The notes under the pieces are model-generated. The model saw only the letters and a program-made list of their open reading frames with translations. It ran no database searches and was not told the DNA's origin. DNA of 64,000 bases, taken from the NCBI GenBank assembly GCA_004208945.1, contig SGPE01000008.1, forward strand, positions 62,001 through 126,000, in the 5' to 3' direction. Made by a program: the position numbers and the translations under genes. Within the stretch, counting starts at the first letter, position 1. Each line of letters opens with the position of its first letter. Below are positions 27,586 to 36,312 of this stretch, piece after piece. The stretch comes from Pseudoalteromonas sp. CO133X (GTDB lineage: Bacteria; Pseudomonadota; Gammaproteobacteria; Enterobacterales; Alteromonadaceae).

Positions 27586-28917
27586 TTACTTACGCCAACT
27601 TGTTAGTTTGTGACCAATCAGTGCGTAATAAAGAATAAACGCATAGCAAGGGATCAACAGATAGTAAGCTTGTTGTGCATTGCCTGTATATTCTGCAAAT
27701 ACACCGTATACCAAAGGCAATAGAGCGCCACCAGAAATCCCCATAATCAGTAATGCCGCGCCGGTTTGAGTTTTATCGCCAAGATTTGCAAGGGCCATAG
27801 GCCAAATGGTCGGCCATACCAGCGCATTCGATAAGCCAAGTAATGCAACAAATAACACGGTATCTGGAAAACTGTTATCAGCAAGCCAAAAGAGCACTAC
27901 GTTTGCAATCGCTGTTTGTTGCGGTTCAATCAAAATGATACCAAGTGAAAATACACAACCACTTAACGCAGAAAATATCAGCGCCTGTTGCTGACTAAAA
28001 AAGCGAGGAATTAACACGATACCTAAAACATAACCTAGCACCATAAAGCCCATGGTGTAAGAGGTGAGTTCTGCGAACTGCAATACCCCTTGTTCTTTGC
28101 CGTAAAGGCCAATAGTGTCGCCAGCAATGACTTCTGCACCTATGTAAAAGAATAGAGCTATTACGCCTAAAACTAAGTGTGGAAATTGCAGGACTGATTT
28201 ACTCTCGCTGTTGTTGCTGGTTTTTGGTTGTTCAATATCAGGTAGCGGGGCCAGCATGATTAACGCCGCTAATATTGCTAATGCGATTGCCATTATAAAG
28301 TAAGGAGTAATTAAACGATTAGCCAGTTCTTGTAACTGCAATTGTTTTTGAATGCTGTTCAATTGGGCCAGAGCTTCTGGGCTAAAGCTGGCAATGTCGC
28401 TAAACACAATTGCTGAGAAGAGCAATGGAGCCACCACACCGGCGCTCTTATTGAGAATACCCATAATGCTAATGCGCACGGCTGCCGTGTCTTTAGAGCC
28501 AATAAGCACGATGTAAGGATTCGCAGCGGTTTGTAATAAGGTGAGGCCGCTACCTAACGTAAATAAGGCAACTAAAAACAACCAATACGCTTGAATTTGT
28601 GCCGCAGGAATAAACAACAGTGCACCAAATGCCATGGTACCTAAACCAAACGACATACCATGCTTATAGCTGAATATTTGCAAAACCTTAGCGCTTGGCA
28701 GTGCCATCACGGTATAGGCGATATAAAACACCAGTGTCACCATGTAAGCTTCAATATGGTTGAGATCGCAGACCATTTGTAAAAATGGGATCAGAGAGCC
28801 GTTAAGCCAGGTTATAAAGCCAAATAAGAAAAACAAGCCACCTATGATCATCATAGGCAGTAATTGCGTGCGATTGGTGTGTTCTGTTTGCTTTAACAGT
28901 GAGCTTTGTGTTGTCAT
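27586..28917 (-). CDS. agaP: AgaP: MFS sugar permease (FucP/GluP type), probable GalNAc transporter
   Basis: A 443-residue, 12-helix major facilitator of the FucP/NagP/GluP sugar:proton symporter family. Family features: GGLFFLFGFITWLNGSLIPFLQ in helix 1, ALPSAKVLQIFSYKHG between helices 2 and 3, GSGLTLLQTAANPYIVLIGS in helix 4, and the long central loop. ATG 28917 was chosen because GGTGA lies upstream; earlier in-frame starts add a polar extension without a ribosome site. It is divergent from agaR. Transport of GalNAc is inferred from the locus. Confidence 0.87.
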   Translation of the reverse strand: MTTQSSLLKQTEHTNRTQLLPMMIIGGLFFLFGFITWLNGSLIPFLQMVCDLNHIEAYMVTLVFYIAYTVMALPSAKVLQIFSYKHGMSFGLGTMAFGALLFIPAAQIQAYWLFLVALFTLGSGLTLLQTAANPYIVLIGSKDTAAVRISIMGILNKSAGVVAPLLFSAIVFSDIASFSPEALAQLNSIQKQLQLQELANRLITPYFIMAIALAILAALIMLAPLPDIEQPKTSNNSESKSVLQFPHLVLGVIALFFYIGAEVIAGDTIGLYGKEQGVLQFAELTSYTMGFMVLGYVLGIVLIPRFFSQQQALIFSALSGCVFSLGIILIEPQQTAIANVVLFWLADNSFPDTVLFVALLGLSNALVWPTIWPMALANLGDKTQTGAALLIMGISGGALLPLVYGVFAEYTGNAQQAYYLLIPCYAFILYYALIGHKLTSWRK

Positions 28918-28971
28918 TTTTGTCACCAAAGAAGTTTGTTGTGAAATAATCATAAAACAAAATTCGTAAGA

Positions 28972-29052
28972 TTTGAAAGTTATATTTTGTTTCAAAACTA
29001 AGTTTGGCTTTGAAACTGTAAATTGTGTAATATTGAACTACAAATTTGAAAG
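28972..29052. promoter_or_regulatory. Putative regulator sites between agaP and agaR
   Basis: TTTGAAAG occurs at 28972-28979 and 29045-29052, with TTTCAAAAC (28990-28998) and CTTTGAAAC (29008-29016) between them. These resemble the CTTTCAAA boxes before agaZ, in either orientation. Autoregulation by AgaR is the likely reading; the exact operator is unclear. Confidence 0.45.
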
Positions 29053-29077
29053 CAGCTATTAAAACAACAGGACAGCT

Positions 29078-29842
29078 ATGCTAACCACAATAGAAAGAAG
29101 ACAAAAAATCGTTCTGATGACCGAGGAAAATGGCAAAGTAAATGTTAAAGATCTGGCAAAGACCTTTGATATTTCGGAGGTTAGCATTCGCCATGATCTT
29201 AACGAGCTCGGTAAACGAGGCTTAGTTGTCCGTTCACGTGGTGGGGCAATTGCCTGCGATAAATTGGCTAAAGAGCTTTCGGTAAAAGATAAGCATAACG
29301 AAAACTACGCTGTGAAAGTGTTATTAGCGAAAGCTGTGGCAAGTTTGGTTGATGATGGCGATTCATTAATTATTGATTCTGGCACCACCACAGAAGAAGT
29401 TGCCAAAGCATTAACCAATAAGCAGGGCCTTACGGTGATGACAAACGGCCTTAATATTGCCCATGTACTGGCTGATATTGAAGATGCAAATGTGTTTATG
29501 CTGGGTGGGCAATTGCGAAAGAAATCAATGTCTTTCTACTCAAATGAAGTCGAGCAAGCACTTAGCAAATATAACTTTAAAAAGGTTATTTTAGGGGTTG
29601 ATGGTATCGACTCAGAAGCGGGGATCACCACCCATTATGAGCCCGAGGCAATGTTGAATCGCACCATGTGCACCCGCGCAGATAAAGTCATTGCAGTCAC
29701 AGACTCAAGTAAATTTGGTAAGCGTGCTTTGTATAATGTATTGCCGCTTAAATCAATCGATGTGCTGGTCACCGATAAAAATATGCCAGCAGAGTTCGTT
29801 GAATCATTAACGAGCTTAGGTATCGAAGTGATTACTGTTTAA
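29078..29842 (+). CDS. agaR: AgaR: DeoR family transcriptional repressor
   Basis: A 254-residue DeoR-family repressor. The N-terminal winged helix-turn-helix (about 1-57) contains TIERRQKIVLMTEENGKVNVKDLAKTF, ISEVSIRHDLNELGKRG and RSRGGAI. The C-terminal sugar-phosphate sensor (about 75-250) contains LIIDSGTTTEEVAKAL, VMTNGLNIA, MLGGQLRKKS and VTDSSKFGKRALYNV. Its position between agaP and the TonB receptor gene makes it the regulator of the GalNAc locus, probably released by a galactosamine or tagatose phosphate. It is followed by a terminator. Confidence 0.9.
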   Translation: MLTTIERRQKIVLMTEENGKVNVKDLAKTFDISEVSIRHDLNELGKRGLVVRSRGGAIACDKLAKELSVKDKHNENYAVKVLLAKAVASLVDDGDSLIIDSGTTTEEVAKALTNKQGLTVMTNGLNIAHVLADIEDANVFMLGGQLRKKSMSFYSNEVEQALSKYNFKKVILGVDGIDSEAGITTHYEPEAMLNRTMCTRADKVIAVTDSSKFGKRALYNVLPLKSIDVLVTDKNMPAEFVESLTSLGIEVITV

Positions 29843-29867
29843 CTCTCTAGTTAAATAGGATTGATGA

Positions 29868-29892
29868 AAGGTGGCTTTTGCCGCCTTTTTTA
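29868..29892 (+). terminator. Terminator of agaR
   Basis: AGGTGGC-TTTT-GCCGCCT (one G-T pair) followed by TTTTTATT, about 25 bases after the agaR stop. Confidence 0.85.
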
Positions 29893-29947
29893 TTATCCAA
29901 AATAGATCGTGCCAGCCCACCGAAAGAAAATCTTTAAAAAAAATCAT

Positions 29948-30085
29948 TATCGTAACTTTCGAAATTAAATTCCCATATTTAAAGGCATTTGAAGCCATTT
30001 TATTCATATGTAAAACTCATTTCGTAACTATCGAAAGTTTCACAAGGTAATTTATTGTTGCTAGATTGTTTCATTTTGTTATAGA
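29948..30085 (+). promoter_or_regulatory. Twin operator candidates and possible promoter of the TonB receptor gene
   Basis: TATCGTAACTTTCGAAA (29948-29964) and TTTCGTAACTATCGAAA (30020-30036) differ at two bases and lie 72 bp apart. A weak promoter TTGCTA (30058-30063), 16-bp spacer and TATAGA (30080-30085) lies downstream of both. The rest of the 314-bp spacer before 30157 holds nothing else recognisable. Confidence 0.5.
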
Positions 30086-30156
30086 TTAAATATAAGGCCT
30101 TACTCATTACCATTTTAATGGTGAAAAAAACTGAACATTAAAAACAGGAAATCATC

Positions 30157-32973
30157 ATGGCAACAACAACTAGAAAAACATATTTGAGCGTGTTGATAAA
30201 CTCGATTCTGGCCTCATCAGTCAGTTTCGCTGCGACGGCTCAACAACAAGAAAACGATAGTAAGGCCGAAGAGGATGTTGAGGTTATTGAAGTTACAGGG
30301 ATCCGTAGCAGTATTAAAGAATCAAACTTTCGAAAGAAAGAAGCAACGACAGTCGTTGACGTCGTTGTCGCTGATGACATCGGTAAGTTCCCAGATGAAA
30401 ATTTAGCCGAAGCATTGCAGCGTATTCCGGGCATCACCATTACCCGTAATGGCGGTGAAGGGCAAAATATCCTCGTGCGTGGTTTAGGTGGCGGCTACAA
30501 CATTACCACGTTGAATGGTCGTAAGCTGGCGTCTGAAAACTCAGGCCGCGACTTTAACTTTGACACAATTGCCTCAGAATTAGTCGGAGCACTTCAAGTG
30601 TATAAGTCGCCAGAAGCACGCTTAATTGAAGGGGGCATTGGTGCAGTTGTTGATATCGAAACGCGTAAACCACTAGATCAAGATGGCTTTACCTTGAGCG
30701 CTTCAGCAAAAGGGATTTATGAATCGCGAACAGGCGATGTACATCCACATGCTTCATTCATCATCGGTGACAACTTTAATGATGATACCTTTGGTGTGCT
30801 TTTCTCTGGTGCGTATTCTAAGAAAACCTTACGTGCAGACACATACTCAGCAAGCGGCTTTTTTGACGAAGAAGAAGGTTGGGGAGCAGACAGCGCAGGT
30901 GTGCCAGTCGACATGAACGGTAACGGAGAAATTGATGGGCAAAGTGAAATATTTGCCTCAAAAATCCCGAGCTACATGTATTTTGCGAACGCGCAGGATG
31001 TGCGTGAACGCGTCGGTGCGACGTTAGCAATGCAATGGCGTCCAACAGATACCCTAGATATTAACTTTGATGCTCTTTATTCACGTTACAATACTGACGG
31101 TCATCGCTATCAAATTGGTTTTGTTAACTATGATGAAAGCTGGACGCCAGGCACGCCAGTGTTTACTGATGCAGAATTTGATGACACAGGCCGTGTAGTA
31201 TCAATGACGCAAACCGGTAACACAATGGTGGAGCTACTTAACTTAACCAACCCTCGTAAAACCGATACTTATCAGTTTGCCCTTAATGCCAAATGGTATC
31301 CAATGGATGGTCTAACACTGGCTGTAGATGTTGCACATTCAAAAGCGAAAAATGAAAACGGGGGTGATAACCGCTTTATTGTTGCGCGTGGTTTTATTGA
31401 CTCAATTGGGATTGATTACACCACAGGTAATATGCTACCAGATGTGACCTTATCGCCAGGCTTAACTGCGGATCAATCTTACGGTGCTCACTATAGCCGT
31501 AATACAGGTACTGGGGTTGAAGACACGGTTAATGACTTTAAGTTTACCGGTACGTTTGTGCCGGAAAGTGATTTAGTTACCCGTGTTGATTTTGGTTTAA
31601 CTTACCTTGAACAAACTAAAAGTCAGCTTGAATATGCATCAAAAAATGCCAGCCAATTTAGTAATGGTGGTCAATATTTAGAGCGTGATGGTTATGAATT
31701 TGATGACAGCACCGTGGTGAATGTTGGTGACTTTAACCTCTTTGAAATCCCAAGCGATGTGTTTGTTGAGGCGAACTTCGATAACTTCTTAGAAGGTGAA
31801 AGTAGCATTACGCCTGAGCCATGGCCAAGTTTCGATTACGATAAGTTACTTGCTTATTATCGTTCAATTAATGCTGAAGCGACCGATAAGAGCATTGTTG
31901 CATCACTTAATTCATCGGGCACTTATGAGGTAACCGAAGAAGTTCTTACCGCGTATGCGCAAGTGACGCTCGAAAGCACCCTTGCAAAAATGCCGTATAT
32001 GTTAAACGTCGGTATTCGTGGTTCGCAAACAGAAGTGAGCTCTAAAGGGTCAGTGTATGACCTTTCGTTAATTGAGTTACAAGTGGATGGTAAACCACTT
32101 GAAAATGGTTGGCGCGAAACCGTTGAGCAATCATTTAAAGGAGACTACAGCAACATTTTACCAAGCATGAACTTTAAGCTTAGTATTACCGATGATTTGA
32201 TTTACCGTTTTTCTGCGGCACAAGTGATTAGTCGCCCATCGTTAGGCTATTTACGCCCATGGCTTGCGCCAAACTTTGATACGTATCGCGAAGGTTTACC
32301 ACAACTTTCTATGGGCGATTCATCGTTAACACCAGAAGAAGCAAATCAAGCCGATATGACCTTGGAGTGGTACTTTGAAGACAGTAGCTCGTTAAGTGGT
32401 GGGGTGTTCGTAAAAGACCTGAAATCATTTATCGATTACGTAGAAAGCCCTGTTGAAATTGAAGGTGTACGTTACTTTGCATCTTACCCTGGTAAGAGTA
32501 AGTACGGTGCAACTATCAAAGGGGCTGAGTTTGCTTATCAGCAATCGCTTGAAAACTTATTACCAGAACCTTTCAATGGCTTAGGTTTTCAGCTTAATTA
32601 CACCTATGTTGACAGTAGCTATGATGAGCCAGAGCTGAAAGAGTCAGGCTTACCATTTAGAGGCATGTCGAAAAATTCATATAACGCCGTGGTTTACTAT
32701 GAACAATATGGTTTCCAAGCGCGTTTAGCGTATAACTGGCGCAGCAAATTCTTGTCGGATCCTGATGCATGGGGTGGTCCATATTGGATCTCTGATTATG
32801 GTCAGTTAGATGCCAGCATGAGCTATAACATCAGTGATCAATTCACTGTGTTTGCCGAAGCAACGAACTTAACGAATGAGCGTTATTGGGGTTACACCAA
32901 GCGTACTGACCAAGTTAGTTATCTTGAGCGTTTCGGTACTCAAGTTGCCTTGGGGGTTCGAGCTAGTTTCTAA
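30157..32973 (+). CDS. TonB-dependent outer-membrane receptor for GalNAc-containing substrates
   Basis: A 938-residue TonB-dependent receptor of the carbohydrate type found in Alteromonadales. It has a signal peptide (ending ATAQ, about residue 29), a TonB box-like EVIEVTGIR at about 43-51, a plug domain (about 65-175: PDENLAEALQRIPGITITRNGGEGQNILVRGLGG) and a 22-strand barrel ending in the typical C-terminal aromatic (VALGVRASF). It has its own upstream operator repeats and a terminator. Its ligand is inferred from the adjacent GalNAc genes: GalNAc or GalNAc-capped oligosaccharides. Confidence 0.92.
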   Translation: MATTTRKTYLSVLINSILASSVSFAATAQQQENDSKAEEDVEVIEVTGIRSSIKESNFRKKEATTVVDVVVADDIGKFPDENLAEALQRIPGITITRNGGEGQNILVRGLGGGYNITTLNGRKLASENSGRDFNFDTIASELVGALQVYKSPEARLIEGGIGAVVDIETRKPLDQDGFTLSASAKGIYESRTGDVHPHASFIIGDNFNDDTFGVLFSGAYSKKTLRADTYSASGFFDEEEGWGADSAGVPVDMNGNGEIDGQSEIFASKIPSYMYFANAQDVRERVGATLAMQWRPTDTLDINFDALYSRYNTDGHRYQIGFVNYDESWTPGTPVFTDAEFDDTGRVVSMTQTGNTMVELLNLTNPRKTDTYQFALNAKWYPMDGLTLAVDVAHSKAKNENGGDNRFIVARGFIDSIGIDYTTGNMLPDVTLSPGLTADQSYGAHYSRNTGTGVEDTVNDFKFTGTFVPESDLVTRVDFGLTYLEQTKSQLEYASKNASQFSNGGQYLERDGYEFDDSTVVNVGDFNLFEIPSDVFVEANFDNFLEGESSITPEPWPSFDYDKLLAYYRSINAEATDKSIVASLNSSGTYEVTEEVLTAYAQVTLESTLAKMPYMLNVGIRGSQTEVSSKGSVYDLSLIELQVDGKPLENGWRETVEQSFKGDYSNILPSMNFKLSITDDLIYRFSAAQVISRPSLGYLRPWLAPNFDTYREGLPQLSMGDSSLTPEEANQADMTLEWYFEDSSSLSGGVFVKDLKSFIDYVESPVEIEGVRYFASYPGKSKYGATIKGAEFAYQQSLENLLPEPFNGLGFQLNYTYVDSSYDEPELKESGLPFRGMSKNSYNAVVYYEQYGFQARLAYNWRSKFLSDPDAWGGPYWISDYGQLDASMSYNISDQFTVFAEATNLTNERYWGYTKRTDQVSYLERFGTQVALGVRASF

Positions 32974-33002
32974 TTTTATTATTCCTAATGTTAGTGTTGT
33001 AC

Positions 33003-33030
33003 AAGCGCCTGTCATGGGCGCTTTTAATTT
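33003..33030 (+). terminator. Terminator after the TonB receptor gene
   Basis: AAGCGCC / GGCGCTT with a 7-base loop and TTTAATTT following. It lies between the receptor gene and the small TatA-like gene, so the latter may be expressed by read-through or from a weak promoter of its own. Confidence 0.7.
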
Positions 33031-33044
33031 AAAAAGAGGTTGTT

Positions 33045-33200
33045 ATGGCAGGAATTAGTGTTTGGCAATTAGCCATTATTGCCGCAATTGTGGTGCTTCT
33101 ATTTGGCACCAAAAAACTATCTCGAATAGGTGGAGATTTAGGGACGTCAATCAAAGGGTTTAAACGCGCTATGCAAGATAAACCCAATGATGAAACTTAG
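33045..33200 (+). CDS. Orphan TatA/TatE family twin-arginine translocase subunit
   Basis: A 51-residue protein, [33 protein letters not shown] onward in two parts: [20 protein letters not shown] is the single membrane helix, and FGTKKL with the following amphipathic helix ([15 protein letters not shown]) is the classical TatA signature. The Gly after the Phe in the FGTKKL hinge is conserved. AGAGG precedes the ATG by about five bases. TatA normally sits in tatABC; here no tatB or tatC is present. Its neighbours include two Tat-signal proteins (GH109 and the dehydrogenase small subunit), suggesting a TatE-like accessory role. It ends 12 bases before the convergent mscS-like gene. Confidence 0.9.
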   Translation: MAGISVWQLAIIAAIVVLLFGTKKLSRIGGDLGTSIKGFKRAMQDKPNDET

Positions 33201-33212
33201 TTCTCAAGTACT

Positions 33213-34286
33213 TTAAATTATATTACTCCCCTGTTCAGGGTCGCGAGATTGATCGGCCTGTTCGCGAATATCATCGGCGTCACTGCTCACGTCATCAAGG
33301 CTGTGGTCGTCGAGTGATTTTGTTGTTTTTATAGGCGCACTTTCGGTATTGCTTGGTTGATCGTTCTCGCTATTTAAAATAATTCGCTCGCGGGCATCAT
33401 CAGGCATGCTTATTTGCTCGGCTAAGTAAGTATTGACCAGCTCTCGCATTAATTGTGAGGCGACTTTAACAGTACTATGTTCGCTGCTATTTACCCAAAA
33501 ATATATTGTTAAGTTGAGAGTGGCAGAGCCAAGCGATTCAATCAAGACCTGACTCGGTGGATCATTAATAACAGCAGGGTTTTGATTAACCACCTTCATT
33601 GCTAATTGTTGGGCATAGCGAATGTCATTATCGTAACCAATACCAACAGTAAAATGGCCTCGCATTTTGGGGTTGGCAGTGAGGTTTTTAATCACGTTTT
33701 TATACACGGTCGCATTGGGAATTTGAATGTGATTGCCATCAAAATCAACCAAAGTAGTAGCGCGAGCCGTAACCTTTTTAACTACCCCTAAGCGACCATC
33801 CACCTCGATAACATCATCAATACGAAACGGGCGCTGCACACTGAGCAGCATACTTGAGATAAAGTTTTCAGCAATATCTCGAAAAGCAAAACCTAAAATA
33901 AGTCCGACTAAGCCAGTTCCGCTCATAATCGCCACGGCAAAACTGGTGAGCCCTGCAAGACGCAAAAATAAGTACACACCAAATAAGATGATAATGATGC
34001 TAAAAAAACGCCGTGTTACCACATGTAATAGCTTGCTTTCACTTACAAAACCAAGTGGTTTTATTAATAAATACGATAAAGGGCGAGCTAATAAGTAGCA
34101 GATAATAATCGCTGTAATACCGAGTGTCAGAGCAGGTAACATTTGCCATGCAGTGTGTAAAAACTGCGTAACTTGTGAGTTTAAATCTTGCCAAGATAAA
34201 CTATCGTTGACCGCCTTTGGTACTACAGATGTGTTCGATACCAGCAAGTTAGCTAATTGATTTTTAAAAATTAAATAATAGCTCAT
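33213..34286 (-). CDS. MscS family small-conductance mechanosensitive channel
   Basis: A 357-residue channel of the MscS family that relieves turgor on osmotic downshift. An N-terminal helix and a polar loop are followed by three core helices (about 50-160). The pore-lining TM3 is glycine/alanine-rich (MSGTGLVGLILGFAFRDIAENFISS), followed by the beta domain (RIDDVIEVDGRLGVVKKV, TTLVDFDGNHIQIPNATVYKNVIKN). The last 40 or so residues are polar and acidic with no known domain. Divergent from the YihY/BrkB gene; not linked to the GalNAc pathway. Confidence 0.93.
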   Translation of the reverse strand: MSYYLIFKNQLANLLVSNTSVVPKAVNDSLSWQDLNSQVTQFLHTAWQMLPALTLGITAIIICYLLARPLSYLLIKPLGFVSESKLLHVVTRRFFSIIIILFGVYLFLRLAGLTSFAVAIMSGTGLVGLILGFAFRDIAENFISSMLLSVQRPFRIDDVIEVDGRLGVVKKVTARATTLVDFDGNHIQIPNATVYKNVIKNLTANPKMRGHFTVGIGYDNDIRYAQQLAMKVVNQNPAVINDPPSQVLIESLGSATLNLTIYFWVNSSEHSTVKVASQLMRELVNTYLAEQISMPDDARERIILNSENDQPSNTESAPIKTTKSLDDHSLDDVSSDADDIREQADQSRDPEQGSNII

Positions 34287-34410
34287 TGCACCGCTCCATG
34301 GATAATTGCTTTACTCTTATAAGCTTAGTTCAATGCATATTAGGCGCCATTACGACTGGCAAGTTGTTTGCACCTTTATGCAGTTATCGAAGCAATTTTT
34401 TAGGTCACAT

Positions 34411-35379
34411 ATGACTAAAGACAATCGCGGTTTTCAGGCTCACTCGCCGGTGGAAATTCCAATGCGAGGTTGGTGGGATATTAGCAAGCGGGTTTACCAT
34501 AATTTATCACAAGATAATTTATCTTTTGTGGCGGCTGGTGTTGCATTTTATGCGCTATTGGCTATTTTTCCCGCTTTGGCTGCGATAGTGTCTGTTTATG
34601 CTTATTTTGCTTCACCAACCGACATTCATGATCAACTTGATAAAGTAATTGCCATCTTACCAACCAGTAGTCGCGATATTATTCTGATGCAAGTCAGTGA
34701 GGTGACACAGCAGTCGCAAAAAGTATTAAGTATGAGTGCAATAGGTACTTTGTTATTGACTGTTTGGAGTAGTAGCAAAGGCTGCCAAGCTCTCATTACA
34801 GCTTGTAACATTACCTATCATCAATATAACAAACGACAGTTCTTTGTGGCGTTACTGGTACGTTTTCTATTTTCACTGGGCGCGATTGTTGTTGCGCTGG
34901 TGGCGTTGTTGATCATTGGTATTTTACCCATAGTACTAAACTTAGTTGGTCTAACAGAGCTTATTGATTTAATGATTAAGCTTATTACTTGGCCACTATT
35001 AGCCATTATTTTTAACTGCGCTTTAGCATTTTTATATCGGTACGCACCTCATCGCACTCCTGCAAAATGGCGTTGGATCACCCCAGGCTCAATACTTGCC
35101 ACGTTACTGTGGATCGTCGCATCCATTGGCTTTTCATATTATGTCTCACAATTTGCAAGCTACAACGAGACGTATGGCTCGTTAGGTGGTGTAGTGATCA
35201 TGCTGATGTGGCTTTATATCAGTGCTTATATCATTATTTTTGGGGCGGCGATTAATGCCAGTACAGAGCAACAAACACTGATTGATAGTACTGTAGGGCC
35301 AGTAAAAGAAGTTGGCGAGCGCGGAGCAACTGTGGCTGATAGGTTAACTAAGCAGCAAAATGAGCATTCTCATAAATAG
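34411..35379 (+). CDS. YihY/BrkB family inner-membrane protein
   Basis: A 322-residue multi-pass membrane protein of the YihY/virulence factor BrkB family, once misannotated as RNase BN. Hallmarks: DNLSFVAAGVAFYALLAIFPALAAIVS, WSSSKGCQALITACNITY, YRYAPHRTPAKWRWITPGSILATLLW and YGSLGGVVIMLMWLYISAYIIIFGAAINA. About six transmembrane helices. The open frame extends 35 codons upstream from a TTG, but ATG 34411 has AGGTC at usable distance and starts close to the conserved region. Function unknown. Confidence 0.88.
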   Translation: MTKDNRGFQAHSPVEIPMRGWWDISKRVYHNLSQDNLSFVAAGVAFYALLAIFPALAAIVSVYAYFASPTDIHDQLDKVIAILPTSSRDIILMQVSEVTQQSQKVLSMSAIGTLLLTVWSSSKGCQALITACNITYHQYNKRQFFVALLVRFLFSLGAIVVALVALLIIGILPIVLNLVGLTELIDLMIKLITWPLLAIIFNCALAFLYRYAPHRTPAKWRWITPGSILATLLWIVASIGFSYYVSQFASYNETYGSLGGVVIMLMWLYISAYIIIFGAAINASTEQQTLIDSTVGPVKEVGERGATVADRLTKQQNEHSHK

Positions 35380-35460
35380 AATGATTGGCGCGACTTTTAC
35401 TCATGGTTGTTAGTTAAATTAGCGCCTACAATCATTTCATACAATTTACGGAGTAAAGTT

Positions 35461-36303
35461 ATGAAAGTGATTCAACAGTTAAATAGCCATGCCACACAAG
35501 ATGGTGATGGTGTAAACATCAGCCGTATTCCGGGCTTTGATGGCAAGTATTTAGATCCTTTTTTAATGATCGATGAACTTAAGTCAGATGATCACAGTGA
35601 TTTTATGGGTGGTTTTCCCGCGCATCCCCATCGTGGTATTGAAACTTTTACGTATATTATTAAAGGAGGTTTTGAGCACCAAGATCAAATGGGTAATAAA
35701 AAAGCCATTCGTGCTGGCGATGTGCAGTGGATGAGTACCGGTTTTGGTGTCATTCACAGTGAAATGCCATTAGCAGATGCCAAAGAAGGCATGCACGGCT
35801 TTCAGGTTTGGCTCAATATGCCAAGTGCCGAGAAGCTAAGAGCGCCGCGATATCAAGATACCACTGAAGCGCCAGCGCCAATGACTCAAAATGAGCAGGG
35901 TGTTGAGCTTAAAGCGTTGGCAGGAAGCTGGCAATTTGCTGGTGAAGAGCAGGTATCTAGCCTACAAGATCTCGCAGCTGACGGCATGCTTGCTGATGTG
36001 ACTTTACCCGCTGGTACGCAGTTTTACCATGCACCGCTTACACAAACTAAGGTGATGCTGTATATCCATACCGGAGAAATTCATACTGAACAGGGCGGTC
36101 CAGTTAAAGCGGGAAGCTTACTGATTTTAGAACCAGGTAGTGACATTGAATTTAACTCGCAAACCGGTGCGGGGGTTTTGATACTTGCAGGCTCGCCACT
36201 TAAGCAACCAATCGCTCACATGGGCCCGTTTGTAATGACGACTCAAGCAGAATTACATCAGGCAGTACAAGACTATCAACAAGGTAAATTTGGCACACTA
36301 TAG
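35461..36303 (+). CDS. Pirin family protein (bicupin)
   Basis: A 280-residue pirin-like bicupin. The N-terminal cupin has the metal-binding motif HPHRGIETFTYIIKGGFEHQD, followed by GDVQWMSTGFGVIHSEMP; the C-terminal pirin domain follows GVELKALAGSW. Some pirins have quercetin 2,3-dioxygenase activity; the bacterial function is mostly unknown. ATG 35461 has GGAG about nine bases upstream and begins MKVIQQL; an upstream in-frame start lacks support. Ten bases before the yqjG-like gene, probably one transcript. E. coli also keeps a pirin (yhaK) near yqjG. Confidence 0.92.
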   Translation: MKVIQQLNSHATQDGDGVNISRIPGFDGKYLDPFLMIDELKSDDHSDFMGGFPAHPHRGIETFTYIIKGGFEHQDQMGNKKAIRAGDVQWMSTGFGVIHSEMPLADAKEGMHGFQVWLNMPSAEKLRAPRYQDTTEAPAPMTQNEQGVELKALAGSWQFAGEEQVSSLQDLAADGMLADVTLPAGTQFYHAPLTQTKVMLYIHTGEIHTEQGGPVKAGSLLILEPGSDIEFNSQTGAGVLILAGSPLKQPIAHMGPFVMTTQAELHQAVQDYQQGKFGTL

Positions 36304-36312
36304 GAGGTTATT

